Of a stretch of DNA of 64,000 nucleotides, positions 9,089-17,277 are shown in pieces; positions within the stretch are counted from its first letter, which is position 1; each line of letters opens with the position of its first letter. The DNA lies in contig CANLUT010000003.1 in assembly GCA_947494335.1 (NCBI GenBank), positions 186,001 to 250,000 of the forward strand, written 5' to 3'. A program made the position numbers and the translations under genes. The stretch comes from Oligoflexales bacterium (GTDB taxonomy: Bacteria; Bdellovibrionota_B; Oligoflexia; Oligoflexales; RGVZ01). Below the pieces are notes generated by a model. The model saw nothing but the letters and a program-made list of their open reading frames with translations, was not told the origin of the DNA and did no database searches.

Positions 9089-9490
9089 ATGTCAGAAGGT
9101 CGGCGCGAAAATAGAAAAATGGTTAGGTTGATCCTTGATCATCCGCTCAAGGTGTCAATTGGCTCCCTAGGCGCTGAGGTCCGCTATGATCTTAAAACTC
9201 GCAACGTGTCATATACTGGTTTTTTTCTTGATTTTGAAAAGCCAGGACGATTTCCTTTCACTCCAGCCTCGATCATGGAGATCTGGATTGATCTCGAACC
9301 AAATAACCGTATTTTCTTTAACGGAAAAATGGTGCGAAAAGTTATGCCTGGCGATCCTGGTTCCGAGATTACAGGCCCAGGTATTGCTGTTCGAATTATT
9401 CAGATGGATTCTAAAACCGAGCATCAGCTCAAAGAATTCATCGACCGGAAAATTTCTGAAAAAAACTCCAATGCGATCAAGTCAGCATAA
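9089..9490 (+). CDS. PilZ domain protein
   Basis: This is a small cytoplasmic single-domain PilZ protein of 133 residues, the c-di-GMP receptor type. The binding signature is complete: the N-terminal Arg-rich element RRENRKMVR (residues 5-13) and the (D/N)xSxxG element NVSYTG at 39-44, followed by beta strands ending IAVRIIQM. Such proteins usually control motility or surface behaviour by binding a partner when loaded with c-di-GMP; the partner here is unknown. ATG start after TTAGGGGTTTATCG. It is a single gene, convergent with the thioredoxin-fold gene. Confidence 0.9.
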   Translation: MSEGRRENRKMVRLILDHPLKVSIGSLGAEVRYDLKTRNVSYTGFFLDFEKPGRFPFTPASIMEIWIDLEPNNRIFFNGKMVRKVMPGDPGSEITGPGIAVRIIQMDSKTEHQLKEFIDRKISEKNSNAIKSA

Positions 9491-9543
9491 TCGTCTTTAG
9501 GCCTGCAGGCTTGCGCTGATATGAATGCACTTTCAATGATAAA

Positions 9544-10113
9544 TTAATAGCGGGGCTCGTGTCCCGGCTTCCATTTGATATTGCACCCAAGGCTAGGTTT
9601 TTGCTCAGATGGTAGTCTCGTATTTGTCAGCAAAGCGTCGAGCGCTAACCTAAGGTCTTTCCCCGTGACTGGAATTTGATTGGATGGACGACTGTCGTCC
9701 AGCTGACCTCGATAGACCAAGCGATGACTTCTATCAAAAAGAAAGATGTCCGGGGTGCAAGCAGCTTTAAAGGCTTTCGCTACATCTTGCGTTTCGTCAA
9801 AAAGATAGGGGAATACATAGCCTGCTTTTACTTTCTCAATTTTCATTTTTTCAGGCGAGTCATCTGGATGGCTTATGACATCGTTGCTGTTTATTGCGAC
9901 TATTCCAATTCCTTTTGATGTGTAATCGCGACCAAGTGCAGCAAGCTGATCACGGATGTGGATCACAAAAGGACAGTGATTACAAATGAACAATACAAGT
10001 AACGGCTTACCATGGAAATCTTGGCTGCTGACCTTGTTGCCGTCGGTATCGGGAAGGCAAAAGCTGGGTGCCGAGGTACCTAATTCGAGCATATATGATG
10101 GAGTGCGTGCCAT
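9544..10113 (-). CDS. Thioredoxin-fold (AhpC/TSA-redoxin type) protein
   Basis: The 189-residue product starts at the ATG at 10113, behind GGGAG; an upstream in-frame extension into the preceding gene is rejected. It has the redoxin layout: APSFCLPDTDG near the N-terminus, the strand LLVLFICNHCPFV with a CxxC pair (CNHC), then DSPEKM and FPYLFDETQDVAKAF, and the cis-Pro region ACTPDIFLFD. Proteins of this subgroup are cytoplasmic thioredoxin-like or peroxiredoxin-like enzymes of unclear substrate. It is last in a probable three-gene operon with the MBL hydrolase and the RecQ-like protein. Confidence 0.85.
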   Translation of the reverse strand: MARTPSYMLELGTSAPSFCLPDTDGNKVSSQDFHGKPLLVLFICNHCPFVIHIRDQLAALGRDYTSKGIGIVAINSNDVISHPDDSPEKMKIEKVKAGYVFPYLFDETQDVAKAFKAACTPDIFLFDRSHRLVYRGQLDDSRPSNQIPVTGKDLRLALDALLTNTRLPSEQKPSLGCNIKWKPGHEPRY

Positions 10114-10169
10114 TGTTGGTTCTCCCGCGCGAGGTTCGACTCCGGTTGTGTCACAAAGATACGGGTAGG

Positions 10170-10955
10170 TCAATCCGGGATCACGATTTCCATGCCATCA
10201 TAAGCGAGCTCTACACCGGCAGGTAGCTTGGCCGTTTCAACGTCGTAATCAATCTCGTGATTCATGTGGGTTATAATTCCTCGTTCAACGTCGAGCTTAC
10301 GGAACAGATCAATGGTTTCGCCAATTGTCGAGTGGGTTTTGTGATCTCGCCATCTGAGACCGCTGGCGACCATCGTGTGAACTTTACCGCGCCATGCTCT
10401 AATGATGTTGTCACCGAGAGTCTTAAAGTCTGTTGCATAAGCAAAGCGTCCAAAACGAAATACATTCGTAAAGGTGTTGCCATGGGGCGCGAGAAACGTC
10501 TCGACCTCAAGGCCAGCAATTTGGGTCACGCCTTGGTTCGCGGGGAGTGGGCATAGTTTCAAGTTTGGTCGTCCACCCAGATACCCAGTGTCTTCAAAAG
10601 CGTAGTGGAATCTTAGTTTTAATTCCTGGATGAGATCGGGGTGTAGCCAACACTCTATTTGTTTTTGACTGTTGAAATAAAGTCCACGTAGATCATCAAA
10701 GCCATGGCAGTGATCAGCATGAAGGTGACTGTATATAACATGTTGAAGTGATGAGATGCCTGCTCTCAAGGCCTGGAGTCGAAACTCCGGTCCTGTGTCG
10801 ATCACAATTGGTACTTGATTAGGACCCCATACTGCGATTGACGCGCGCCATCTTTGATTGCGCGGATTGGTACTTTGACAAACAGCACAAGAACACCCCA
10901 ATACAGGAACGCCTGTAGAGGTGCCGCAACCCATAATCTTGACTAAATACGTCAT
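10170..10955 (-). CDS. MBL-fold metallohydrolase, PhnP-like
   Basis: A metallo-beta-lactamase-fold hydrolase of 261 residues, closest by eye to the PhnP / cyclic phosphodiesterase group. The two-metal motif HLHADH is at residues 77-82 (SHLHADHCHGFDD), the N-terminus has MGCGTSTGVPVLGC typical of the group with a CSCAVC cysteine cluster at 21-26, and a late GIITHMNHEIDY supplies further His ligands. It acts in the cytoplasm, probably on a phosphodiester or cyclic phosphate; the exact substrate is not visible. It starts nine bases after the RecQ-like gene. Confidence 0.88.
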   Translation of the reverse strand: MTYLVKIMGCGTSTGVPVLGCSCAVCQSTNPRNQRWRASIAVWGPNQVPIVIDTGPEFRLQALRAGISSLQHVIYSHLHADHCHGFDDLRGLYFNSQKQIECWLHPDLIQELKLRFHYAFEDTGYLGGRPNLKLCPLPANQGVTQIAGLEVETFLAPHGNTFTNVFRFGRFAYATDFKTLGDNIIRAWRGKVHTMVASGLRWRDHKTHSTIGETIDLFRKLDVERGIITHMNHEIDYDVETAKLPAGVELAYDGMEIVIPD

Positions 10956-10964
10956 AGTTTGATT

Positions 10965-12479
10965 TTAAGATCGTATGAGACTTCTCAGAAGGCGGGCACG
11001 ATCACCCTCTTTTGAGGTAAAATCTCGCATTTTATCCAGTCTTGTTACGTGATCGATTTTTCTAAGTGGGTACTCGTGCCAAAAATTAGCCTCTTCCTCT
11101 TGGGATACCGAGAAGGCGACGTGGTCGATACCTGTATCCTGATCCGGCAACCTTTCTAGAAGACCCTCACGGAACATGACCTGTAGACATTGGGACACGT
11201 CTTCATCTGGATAAGGGGTGGCCATCTTGATGTGAGCACTCAATGTTTCCAGCGATACAGCGGACTTGCTTCCAAACACATCCTTTACACCCTGGAAACA
11301 AGCACGCATCAATAATGCATCTGGATAGCTTTTATCAATGGAGAAACGATGGTGAAAGTAGTCTTTTTCTCCGCAGATTACGACAGTGCGAATAAAGCCA
11401 GAATCTTCAACTCCAAAAATTTCACGAGCCAAGGTTTCGGTGCTGTCCGTCATGCCGTTAAAAATCACAAATTCAACGTATCGAGTGTTTTCAATTTCAC
11501 TCAGAAATGGCCCAATTGATATAACAATGCGAACGTCTCCCGTTTCAAACTGCTGCCGGGCTTTGTTGGCTGAAAAATCATCTGTTCCAGGTCGGATAAT
11601 GGCGAATTCTTCGCCTTTTTTTTCCAATAATTCGGCAGTATCGTAAAGCTGTTTGATGGAATTGCAATAAATCACGCCTTGGCCAGGTGAGCGGTTAAGC
11701 TCTAAATCGAGAATATTCAGCCGATCTAAGTCGTTTGTTGCCGGGATACACTCCACTCCAAATCCTGGGACGGTCTCAGGAGAGAGTCGTCCTTGGAATG
11801 GTTCGTTTAGACATAATAGTTTAGTGAGGTCGTGTGTGACTCTAGCACTAGGGTTCCATACGATCGCAATTTTTTGGGGGCGCTTTATTTGGCTTTGTAA
11901 AGAGGCCAAAAAACTTCCAACAAATCTGTAGTTGGGTAAAAACTTATGTGACCAAGGGCTCATAAGCTGTGCCTGGTCAATGATCACTATGCCAATGTCA
12001 CGACGACGAAGCCGTTCACGGAATCTTTGACTCGACAGTCGACCAGGGGTAACCAGAAGAATTTGGACGTCTCCGTGATCCATCCTGTCCCAAATGATCT
12101 TTTTTTCAGCTTTGGTCGGTGCCAGGTCAAAAGACTCCGAGTTTATATTCAGAGCACAGAAACGCGCCTTCATCCGTCGAATACTTTGAATGGAGTGCGT
12201 GACCACAAGGACCAGGCCGCAGCCGGCGGCAGCTGGTAAAGCTGCACAGGTGATCGAGGCCAGACGATCAGGCCCGCTGACAATAATGTCTCGGCCCTTA
12301 CCAAGATGTTCAATAACTTCAAGGTTTTCAGAGGATACGTAGGTAAGTCCAGGTATGCTGGTGGACGCATCCACAAGTCGACCGAGGATATCCTGCCCTC
12401 GAGAGGAGCTATCCAAACTTTCGGCACTGTAGCTGGCATCGCCAGGAGAACAGCTTGCTGCGTTAAGGTCCATGCTCAT
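10965..12479 (-). CDS. RecQ-like helicase homologue lacking motor motifs
   Basis: The 504-residue protein follows the RecQ layout but has lost the ATPase residues. At residues 61-75, GKGRDIIVSGPDRLASI sits where RecQ has the Walker A loop (PTGGGKS); Gly-Lys-Ser is gone. At 168-183, DQAQLMSPWSHKFLPNY replaces DEAHCISQWGHDFRPEY. Motif IV is recognisable (GVIYCNSIKQLYDTAELL, ~268), but motifs V and VI have no Gln/Arg finger (about 320-360). The C-terminus (~410-445) may be a winged helix; no zinc cysteine cluster is seen. It is first in an operon with the MBL and redoxin genes. It may bind DNA or be a structural protein; ATP-driven unwinding seems unlikely. Confidence 0.75.
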   Translation of the reverse strand: MSMDLNAASCSPGDASYSAESLDSSSRGQDILGRLVDASTSIPGLTYVSSENLEVIEHLGKGRDIIVSGPDRLASITCAALPAAAGCGLVLVVTHSIQSIRRMKARFCALNINSESFDLAPTKAEKKIIWDRMDHGDVQILLVTPGRLSSQRFRERLRRRDIGIVIIDQAQLMSPWSHKFLPNYRFVGSFLASLQSQIKRPQKIAIVWNPSARVTHDLTKLLCLNEPFQGRLSPETVPGFGVECIPATNDLDRLNILDLELNRSPGQGVIYCNSIKQLYDTAELLEKKGEEFAIIRPGTDDFSANKARQQFETGDVRIVISIGPFLSEIENTRYVEFVIFNGMTDSTETLAREIFGVEDSGFIRTVVICGEKDYFHHRFSIDKSYPDALLMRACFQGVKDVFGSKSAVSLETLSAHIKMATPYPDEDVSQCLQVMFREGLLERLPDQDTGIDHVAFSVSQEEEANFWHEYPLRKIDHVTRLDKMRDFTSKEGDRARLLRSLIRS

Positions 12480-12592
12480 ACAATGATTGTACTGTGATTT
12501 CGAAGAAAACTGGTAATTTTTTTTTATTTTTTTAGTAAATCACACAACACATCCTATTATTCTTGGGCTTTGTTTTATGGGATTGCTCTTTA

Positions 12593-13804
12593 ATGGCTTC
12601 GATTTCAAGTACAAGCGGTAAGTTGGTCATTCAAAAATATGGCGGGACCTCAGTGGGCTCGATCGACCGTATTAAGCACGTGGCTGCCCATATAGCCGAC
12701 ACGGTCAGGCGGGGTGAGCAGGTGGTTGCCGTAATTAGTGCCATGGGCGATCAGACCGACGACTTGCTGGCTATGGCTCATGCAATTTCCAAGACCCCTC
12801 CTCGCAGGGAGCTGGATATGCTTTTGACCGCTGGCGAGCGTATTGCAATGGCGCTGGTCACGATTGCTCTGAATGAAATTGGACAAAAAGCTGTCTCGCT
12901 GACTGGTTCTCAAAGCGGCATTATCACAGATACAGTCCATGGGAACGCAAGGATCAGTCGGGTTGGGCCTCATCGAATTGAAGAAAATTTAAAGCTCGGA
13001 AATGTGGTTATCGTAGCTGGGTTTCAGGGCGTTAGCGCTGAATCAAAAGAAATTACAACTTTAGGTCGAGGTGGTAGTGATCTGAGCGCCATTGCCTTGG
13101 CTGCAACATTGAAAGCTAGGACTTGTCAGCTATATAAGGATGTCGATGGCGTTTGTTCGGCGGATCCCAGAGTCGTCACGAGTCCACTGGTCCATAAAAC
13201 TCTAACGTGGGACACAATGACCCAGATGGCATGGGCTGGCGCTTCGGTGTTGCATCCGCGCGGCGCCCATCTTGCACAGAAATTCAGTATTCCGATAGAG
13301 ATTCGGAGTAGTTTCAATTTAAACCTACCAGGAACACTGGTTAGCGGGAGCGAAAAGATGGAGTCATATGCTGTACAGGCTATCACGCAACGATCAAAAA
13401 TGGCTCTGATAAAGGGTACTCTCCCAACGCAGTCCCGAAGTCTATTGGATGATTTGCGGGCATGGCTTTGGCAGCAAGGTGAGTCATCTCAGATCCAAAG
13501 TCTGGCAGTTTCAAAAACTGGCATAGAGTTTTTCCTGTCGGTTCCGCAAGCCATGGCCCAAATTGTGGCGCAACGTCTTGTGGTCTCCTCGTCAAGTCAA
13601 GCGGCTCCTCAGGTTGAGGAGTGTGCAATCATCTCTATTATCGGTAGTGGTTTTTGGCAGAGTCCAGAAACGATGATCGATATCGGTAAAGTTGTTCGAG
13701 AGCCGCAATTTATTGACGTTAAAAATAATGCGATCACGATCGCAGTCAACAATGACGTTGCAGATACGATCGTGAAGGAGCTGCATCGAACGCTTATCGC
13801 GTGA
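12593..13804 (+). CDS. lysC: Aspartate kinase
   Basis: Aspartokinase phosphorylates aspartate at the head of the lysine, threonine, methionine and diaminopimelate pathway in the cytoplasm. From the ATG at 12593 the protein is 403 aa, the usual size of a monofunctional enzyme. Catalytic motifs are KYGGTS (15-20), FQGVS (~144-148), TTLGRGGSD (155-163) and YKDVDGVCSADPR (181-193). The C-terminal ~140 residues carry the tandem ACT region used for feedback control. The ribosome site is weak, so the TTG at 12563 cannot be excluded. No lysine riboswitch is seen upstream. It is divergent from the RecQ-like operon and not next to asd. Confidence 0.95.
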   Translation: MASISSTSGKLVIQKYGGTSVGSIDRIKHVAAHIADTVRRGEQVVAVISAMGDQTDDLLAMAHAISKTPPRRELDMLLTAGERIAMALVTIALNEIGQKAVSLTGSQSGIITDTVHGNARISRVGPHRIEENLKLGNVVIVAGFQGVSAESKEITTLGRGGSDLSAIALAATLKARTCQLYKDVDGVCSADPRVVTSPLVHKTLTWDTMTQMAWAGASVLHPRGAHLAQKFSIPIEIRSSFNLNLPGTLVSGSEKMESYAVQAITQRSKMALIKGTLPTQSRSLLDDLRAWLWQQGESSQIQSLAVSKTGIEFFLSVPQAMAQIVAQRLVVSSSSQAAPQVEECAIISIIGSGFWQSPETMIDIGKVVREPQFIDVKNNAITIAVNNDVADTIVKELHRTLIA

Positions 13805-13815
13805 GAGTGCTGCGC

Positions 13816-14658
13816 TTACTTTATGTTGATCAGGAGTCCAGCACCAATCGATGTGAACGATTTACCGGCTAAAATTCCAGGTGCAAATCCACCTTCGATC
13901 TGCCAACCGTCAAATCTGTAGCCTGCCATTAGCGCACCCCGAACGTGCGGTGCAAAGCCTGTGTTGACCTCGTAACCCCACTCTTCAGATTTCGCTGCTG
14001 ACACTTTGTTGTCAATCTTTGCAAGGGTGTATGACAGTCCAAGGCCAGCTTCAGTTCGAATTAAAAAATCATTTTGAGAGAATAAAGTGTAAGCAACACC
14101 TCCAAGTGCTGCCAATGAGGTTGCGCCAAATGCTGCTTGCTCGGAATCTGCATAGACGTTTGTTGCCGTGCCTGAGAATGAATAGAGACTGCCTCTTGCA
14201 AATCCATCTACACGACCAAGAAATTTGCGTCGAATCATTTCTCCGGTGGCCTCATAGCCTTTGGCGGTGGCTCCGGCACCAAGTGTGGCGATGCCTATCT
14301 GCCCCCCCACCGCTATCGGTGACGGTTGTTTATAAATTCGATATTGCTCCTGACTTATGGCTGATGGACCGTCTAGCATTGCGTAGGATTCAGCTTGGGC
14401 GCTTACAGGGCCCATGACTTGCTCAAGTTGAACTGCTCGAGCGTTCCCATGCATTTTAGTCACTTGACCGGTAGCAATGAGTTCACCACGATCAGTAAAA
14501 AATCCAACTTTGTCGCCGGTTACAGCGCCTCGGTCATAGATCACGCAGGTGTTGTTTCGGGAGCCACACTTAAAATCGCGCTCCGCGATTGCGGTGCTCG
14601 GCGCAAGATACAGAACCGTAAAAGCTACGACGTTGAAGATGTAGTTTTTTGATTTCAT
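13816..14658 (-). CDS. Secreted, probably outer-membrane, protein of unknown function
   Basis: I do not recognise the family. The ATG at 14658 (AAGGA/GGGAG upstream) gives a 280-residue product with a signal peptide ending STAIA. After a Cys pair region (CGSRNNTCVIYD) the C-terminal half alternates hydrophobic and Gly/aromatic residues (GYRFDGWQIEGGFAPG) and ends GAGLLINIK, as in small beta-barrel or OmpA-like barrels. Outer-membrane location is inference from this pattern. Convergent with lysC, eleven bases apart. Confidence 0.65.
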   Translation of the reverse strand: MKSKNYIFNVVAFTVLYLAPSTAIAERDFKCGSRNNTCVIYDRGAVTGDKVGFFTDRGELIATGQVTKMHGNARAVQLEQVMGPVSAQAESYAMLDGPSAISQEQYRIYKQPSPIAVGGQIGIATLGAGATAKGYEATGEMIRRKFLGRVDGFARGSLYSFSGTATNVYADSEQAAFGATSLAALGGVAYTLFSQNDFLIRTEAGLGLSYTLAKIDNKVSAAKSEEWGYEVNTGFAPHVRGALMAGYRFDGWQIEGGFAPGILAGKSFTSIGAGLLINIK

Positions 14659-14781
14659 GGTCCTTAGACTCCCTTTCAATAAAATACATGCCGCTAACTG
14701 AGCAATACTCATGCCACTGCTAAAATCATGAATTATGCAGTAAAGTTAGTGGCATAAGCTGTCACGGGGGTGTTGGAGTTT

Positions 14782-14808
14782 TTGACACTATTGGCATATC
14801 CTTATAGG
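14782..14808 (+). promoter_or_regulatory. Possible sigma70 promoter
   Basis: TTGACA at 14782-14787 is followed after a short 15-base spacer by TATAGG, 30 bases before the GTG of the ATP-grasp-like gene. The -35 is perfect; spacing is short and the -10 is 4/6. Confidence 0.35.
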
Positions 14809-14837
14809 GGTCCGATGGTACTTAATGGGGGGCTTTT

Positions 14838-16175
14838 GTGGACTTGAAAAGCTTGCGCAGTGAGCTGGATCGCCGCCGCGTCGCGGTGTGGAGTGCAGGT
14901 GAAAAAATCTGGAAGCCCATACCCGTAGCCCTGACACCAACCATTGTCAAGACATCCGAGTGGCAGGATGTCGTCAGCGATGCGCGTCGAATTTTTAATA
15001 CTTTTCCAAAAGTCTTAAGTTGGCTTCAAAGACCGGAGCAGGCCCAATTGAAAGAGGGTATTTTCGCAGGTCTGTCTTCGATCGAGCGGGCGGTGATTGA
15101 TCTTGATCCTCTGGCTCAATGGGGACACGTCACCGCTAGATTTGACTTATTTTGGGATTGCGATCAGATCAAAATTATTGAGGTCAATTGTACGATTCCA
15201 GCTATGCAGTCATACAGTGATGGGGTTCTCAATGCTTGGCTGAAAGCAAGCGGCCAGGATGTTTTGACTCGTGGAAACATGGGACAGCTTTTGGAAAGCT
15301 TGCTCTCAGCCTACCGAGGAAATGGAGGACGGACTGAGTCGCCTAAGGTGGCCATCTTGCACCGTCCAGGAGACAGCCAGATGGGTGAACTCATGTCTTT
15401 GCAGGAGGAATGGGGAAAGTGCGGTGTTCAGGCGGTATTAGCAACACCTTCGATGGTTGCTCGATCTGCCAATCAATGGTTTATCGGCCAAATGCCTGTC
15501 GATCTCATTTATCGACACATCTTTGCGTGGCGTTTGGAGGATAGTCCGTTTGCAAGTTGCCTCATCAACAATCGTCAAACGCATATTTACAATCCTGTTT
15601 CGGCCCATTATGAGTCCAAAGCATTTTTGGCTCTAGTGAGTCACATGTCTTCCGACACGCAGCGCGCGCAAGAGGTTGGATTCAGTCGCGATGAGATGGC
15701 AGCAGTAAATCTACGTGTGCCTTGGAGTCGTATTCTTGGCCAGAGCCCCTTATCGGTGCCATTTGAAGAGGTAAAAGAACGGCTTCCATATTTGGTATTC
15801 AAGCGAAGCGTTGGTTACGGTGGACATCAAGTTGTCATGGGACAAGATTGGGAGACCCATGAGACCCAAACTAGACTAAAACAATTGACAGGTTGTTTAG
15901 GTCATGTTGATTTTAATCATTTTGCTTCATGGATTTTGAAGCAAGACACAAGTCTTTGGATTGCGCAAAATCGCATGTCAGGGGCTCAGCGCAGGACGCA
16001 AGTGCTCTGCGGTGATCAATTAGAAGAATGGGATGGTTGGTTTGACGCGTCTGTTTTTATTGACAGCGGAAAAAGCCCTGTTTGTTCTGGTGGCGTAAGC
16101 CGCATTTCCAAGTCTCCTATCGTCAATATTGGTACCGGAGGCGGACTTGCGCCGTTTCAAATCATTGACAACTAA
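14838..16175 (+). CDS. Circularly permuted ATP-grasp-like protein
   Basis: The 445-residue protein has two stretches that resemble the permuted ATP-grasp fold of glutathionylspermidine-synthase type enzymes. They are a carboxylate/metal element near 100-118 (ARFDLFWDCDQIKIIEVN) and a nucleotide-binding Lys/Gly-rich element at 319-334 (LVFKRSVGYGGHQVVMG). It ends SPIVNIGTGGGLAPF, also typical of such proteins. It probably forms amide or ester bonds using ATP in the cytoplasm; the substrates are unknown. GTG start at 14838 with GGGGGG as ribosome site. It stands alone; the neighbour on the right is nrdB, convergent. The assignment rests on motif resemblance only. Confidence 0.55.
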   Translation: MDLKSLRSELDRRRVAVWSAGEKIWKPIPVALTPTIVKTSEWQDVVSDARRIFNTFPKVLSWLQRPEQAQLKEGIFAGLSSIERAVIDLDPLAQWGHVTARFDLFWDCDQIKIIEVNCTIPAMQSYSDGVLNAWLKASGQDVLTRGNMGQLLESLLSAYRGNGGRTESPKVAILHRPGDSQMGELMSLQEEWGKCGVQAVLATPSMVARSANQWFIGQMPVDLIYRHIFAWRLEDSPFASCLINNRQTHIYNPVSAHYESKAFLALVSHMSSDTQRAQEVGFSRDEMAAVNLRVPWSRILGQSPLSVPFEEVKERLPYLVFKRSVGYGGHQVVMGQDWETHETQTRLKQLTGCLGHVDFNHFASWILKQDTSLWIAQNRMSGAQRRTQVLCGDQLEEWDGWFDASVFIDSGKSPVCSGGVSRISKSPIVNIGTGGGLAPFQIIDN

Positions 16176-16180
16176 CTTGT

Positions 16181-16207
16181 CGCCCGTGAATTGACGATTC
16201 ACGGGCG
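16181..16207. terminator. Strong hairpin between convergent genes
   Basis: An 11-bp perfect stem CGCCCGTGAAT / ATTCACGGGCG with a 5-base loop lies between the ATP-grasp-like gene and nrdB. Neither side has a T-run, so termination could be factor-dependent or it may protect 3' ends. Confidence 0.5.
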
Positions 16208-16245
16208 GAAGATATTGAGCGAGATCTCAATCTAGGAAAGGCTTC

Positions 16246-17277
16246 TCAGAAGTTCATGTCGAATGCAACTTCACCAGTAACACCCACTTGATAGCTACTT
16301 ACACGGCGCTCAAAAAAGTTGGTTAGCTCCTGTACGTCCTGAAGCTCCATAAATGGGAATGGATTTTTGCTTCCAAATATTTGTCCAAGACCCAGGGTTC
16401 GTAGTCTTTGGTCAGCAATGAACTCCAAATACTGCCTCATTTTTTCGACGCTCATGCCGGCTACATTTTTCCCCAAGACGTCCTGAGCGAACTGCGTCTC
16501 GCAATCTACAGCTTCAATAAGCATTTCTTTAACGCGCTCAGCTAAAGTTGCATCAAATAGATCGGGCTCTTCCTCTCGAATATTTCTGATAACTTCGAAC
16601 GCAAATGCCATGTGCCCGCTTTCATCTCTGAAGACCCAGTTTGTTCCAGCTGCGAGGCCGTGCAACAGACCACGATTTCTGAGGAAGTAGACATAGGCGA
16701 AGGCTGCGAAAAAGAATAGGCCTTCAATACACGCAGCAAAGCAGATCAGATTTAATAAAAACCGCTGACGGTCTTCGCGTGTATGCAATTCATTAAGGTC
16801 GTTAATAGAGTCGATCCAGCGGTGACAGAAATCACCTTTCTTTTTTATCGATGGAATATTTTCGATAGCAGCAAATGCTTTTGCACGCTCCTCGTGATCC
16901 GGAACATATGTGTCCAGAAGAGTAAGGTAAAATTGTACGTGCAGTGCCTCCTCATAAAGTTGTCGCGACAGATACATGCGTGCTTCAGGGGCGTTAATAT
17001 GCTTGTAGAGATTTAGAACAAGATTATTTGAGACGATGGAATCGCCGGTAGCAAAAAATGCGACCAAGCGATTTATCAAGTGCCGATCACCCTCGCTCAT
17101 CTTGAGGCTTAGGTCCGCAAGATCCGTTGAAAAGTCAATTTCATCAACCGTCCAAGTGTTTTTAATTGCATTCTTGTACATTTCAAAGAACACCGGATAC
17201 TTCATCGGGCGAAGTGTTAAATTGAATCCTGGGTTCAGCAGATTTTTGCCATTTGGCGTAGTTTGTGTGTTCATCAT
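16246..17277 (-). CDS. nrdB: Ribonucleotide reductase class I beta subunit
   Basis: NrdB carries the diiron-tyrosyl radical that starts reduction of ribonucleoside diphosphates by NrdA. The radical site is intact: YEEALHVQFY supplies Glu110, His113 and Tyr117 in the E-x2-H-x3-Y spacing, and RDESGHMAF supplies the later Glu and His ligands. The ATG at 17277 overlaps the nrdA stop (ATGA) and has GAGG upstream; starts at 17283 or 17292 are possible but less likely. The C-terminus ends GEVAFDMNF, the tail type that docks into NrdA. Second gene of the nrdA-nrdB operon, controlled from the promoter at 19679-19708. Confidence 0.95.
   Translation of the reverse strand: MMNTQTTPNGKNLLNPGFNLTLRPMKYPVFFEMYKNAIKNTWTVDEIDFSTDLADLSLKMSEGDRHLINRLVAFFATGDSIVSNNLVLNLYKHINAPEARMYLSRQLYEEALHVQFYLTLLDTYVPDHEERAKAFAAIENIPSIKKKGDFCHRWIDSINDLNELHTREDRQRFLLNLICFAACIEGLFFFAAFAYVYFLRNRGLLHGLAAGTNWVFRDESGHMAFAFEVIRNIREEEPDLFDATLAERVKEMLIEAVDCETQFAQDVLGKNVAGMSVEKMRQYLEFIADQRLRTLGLGQIFGSKNPFPFMELQDVQELTNFFERRVSSYQVGVTGEVAFDMNF

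Noticed and set aside
12480-12592. Lysine riboswitch before lysC
   Set aside because: The gap is only 113 bases and shows none of the multi-helix core.
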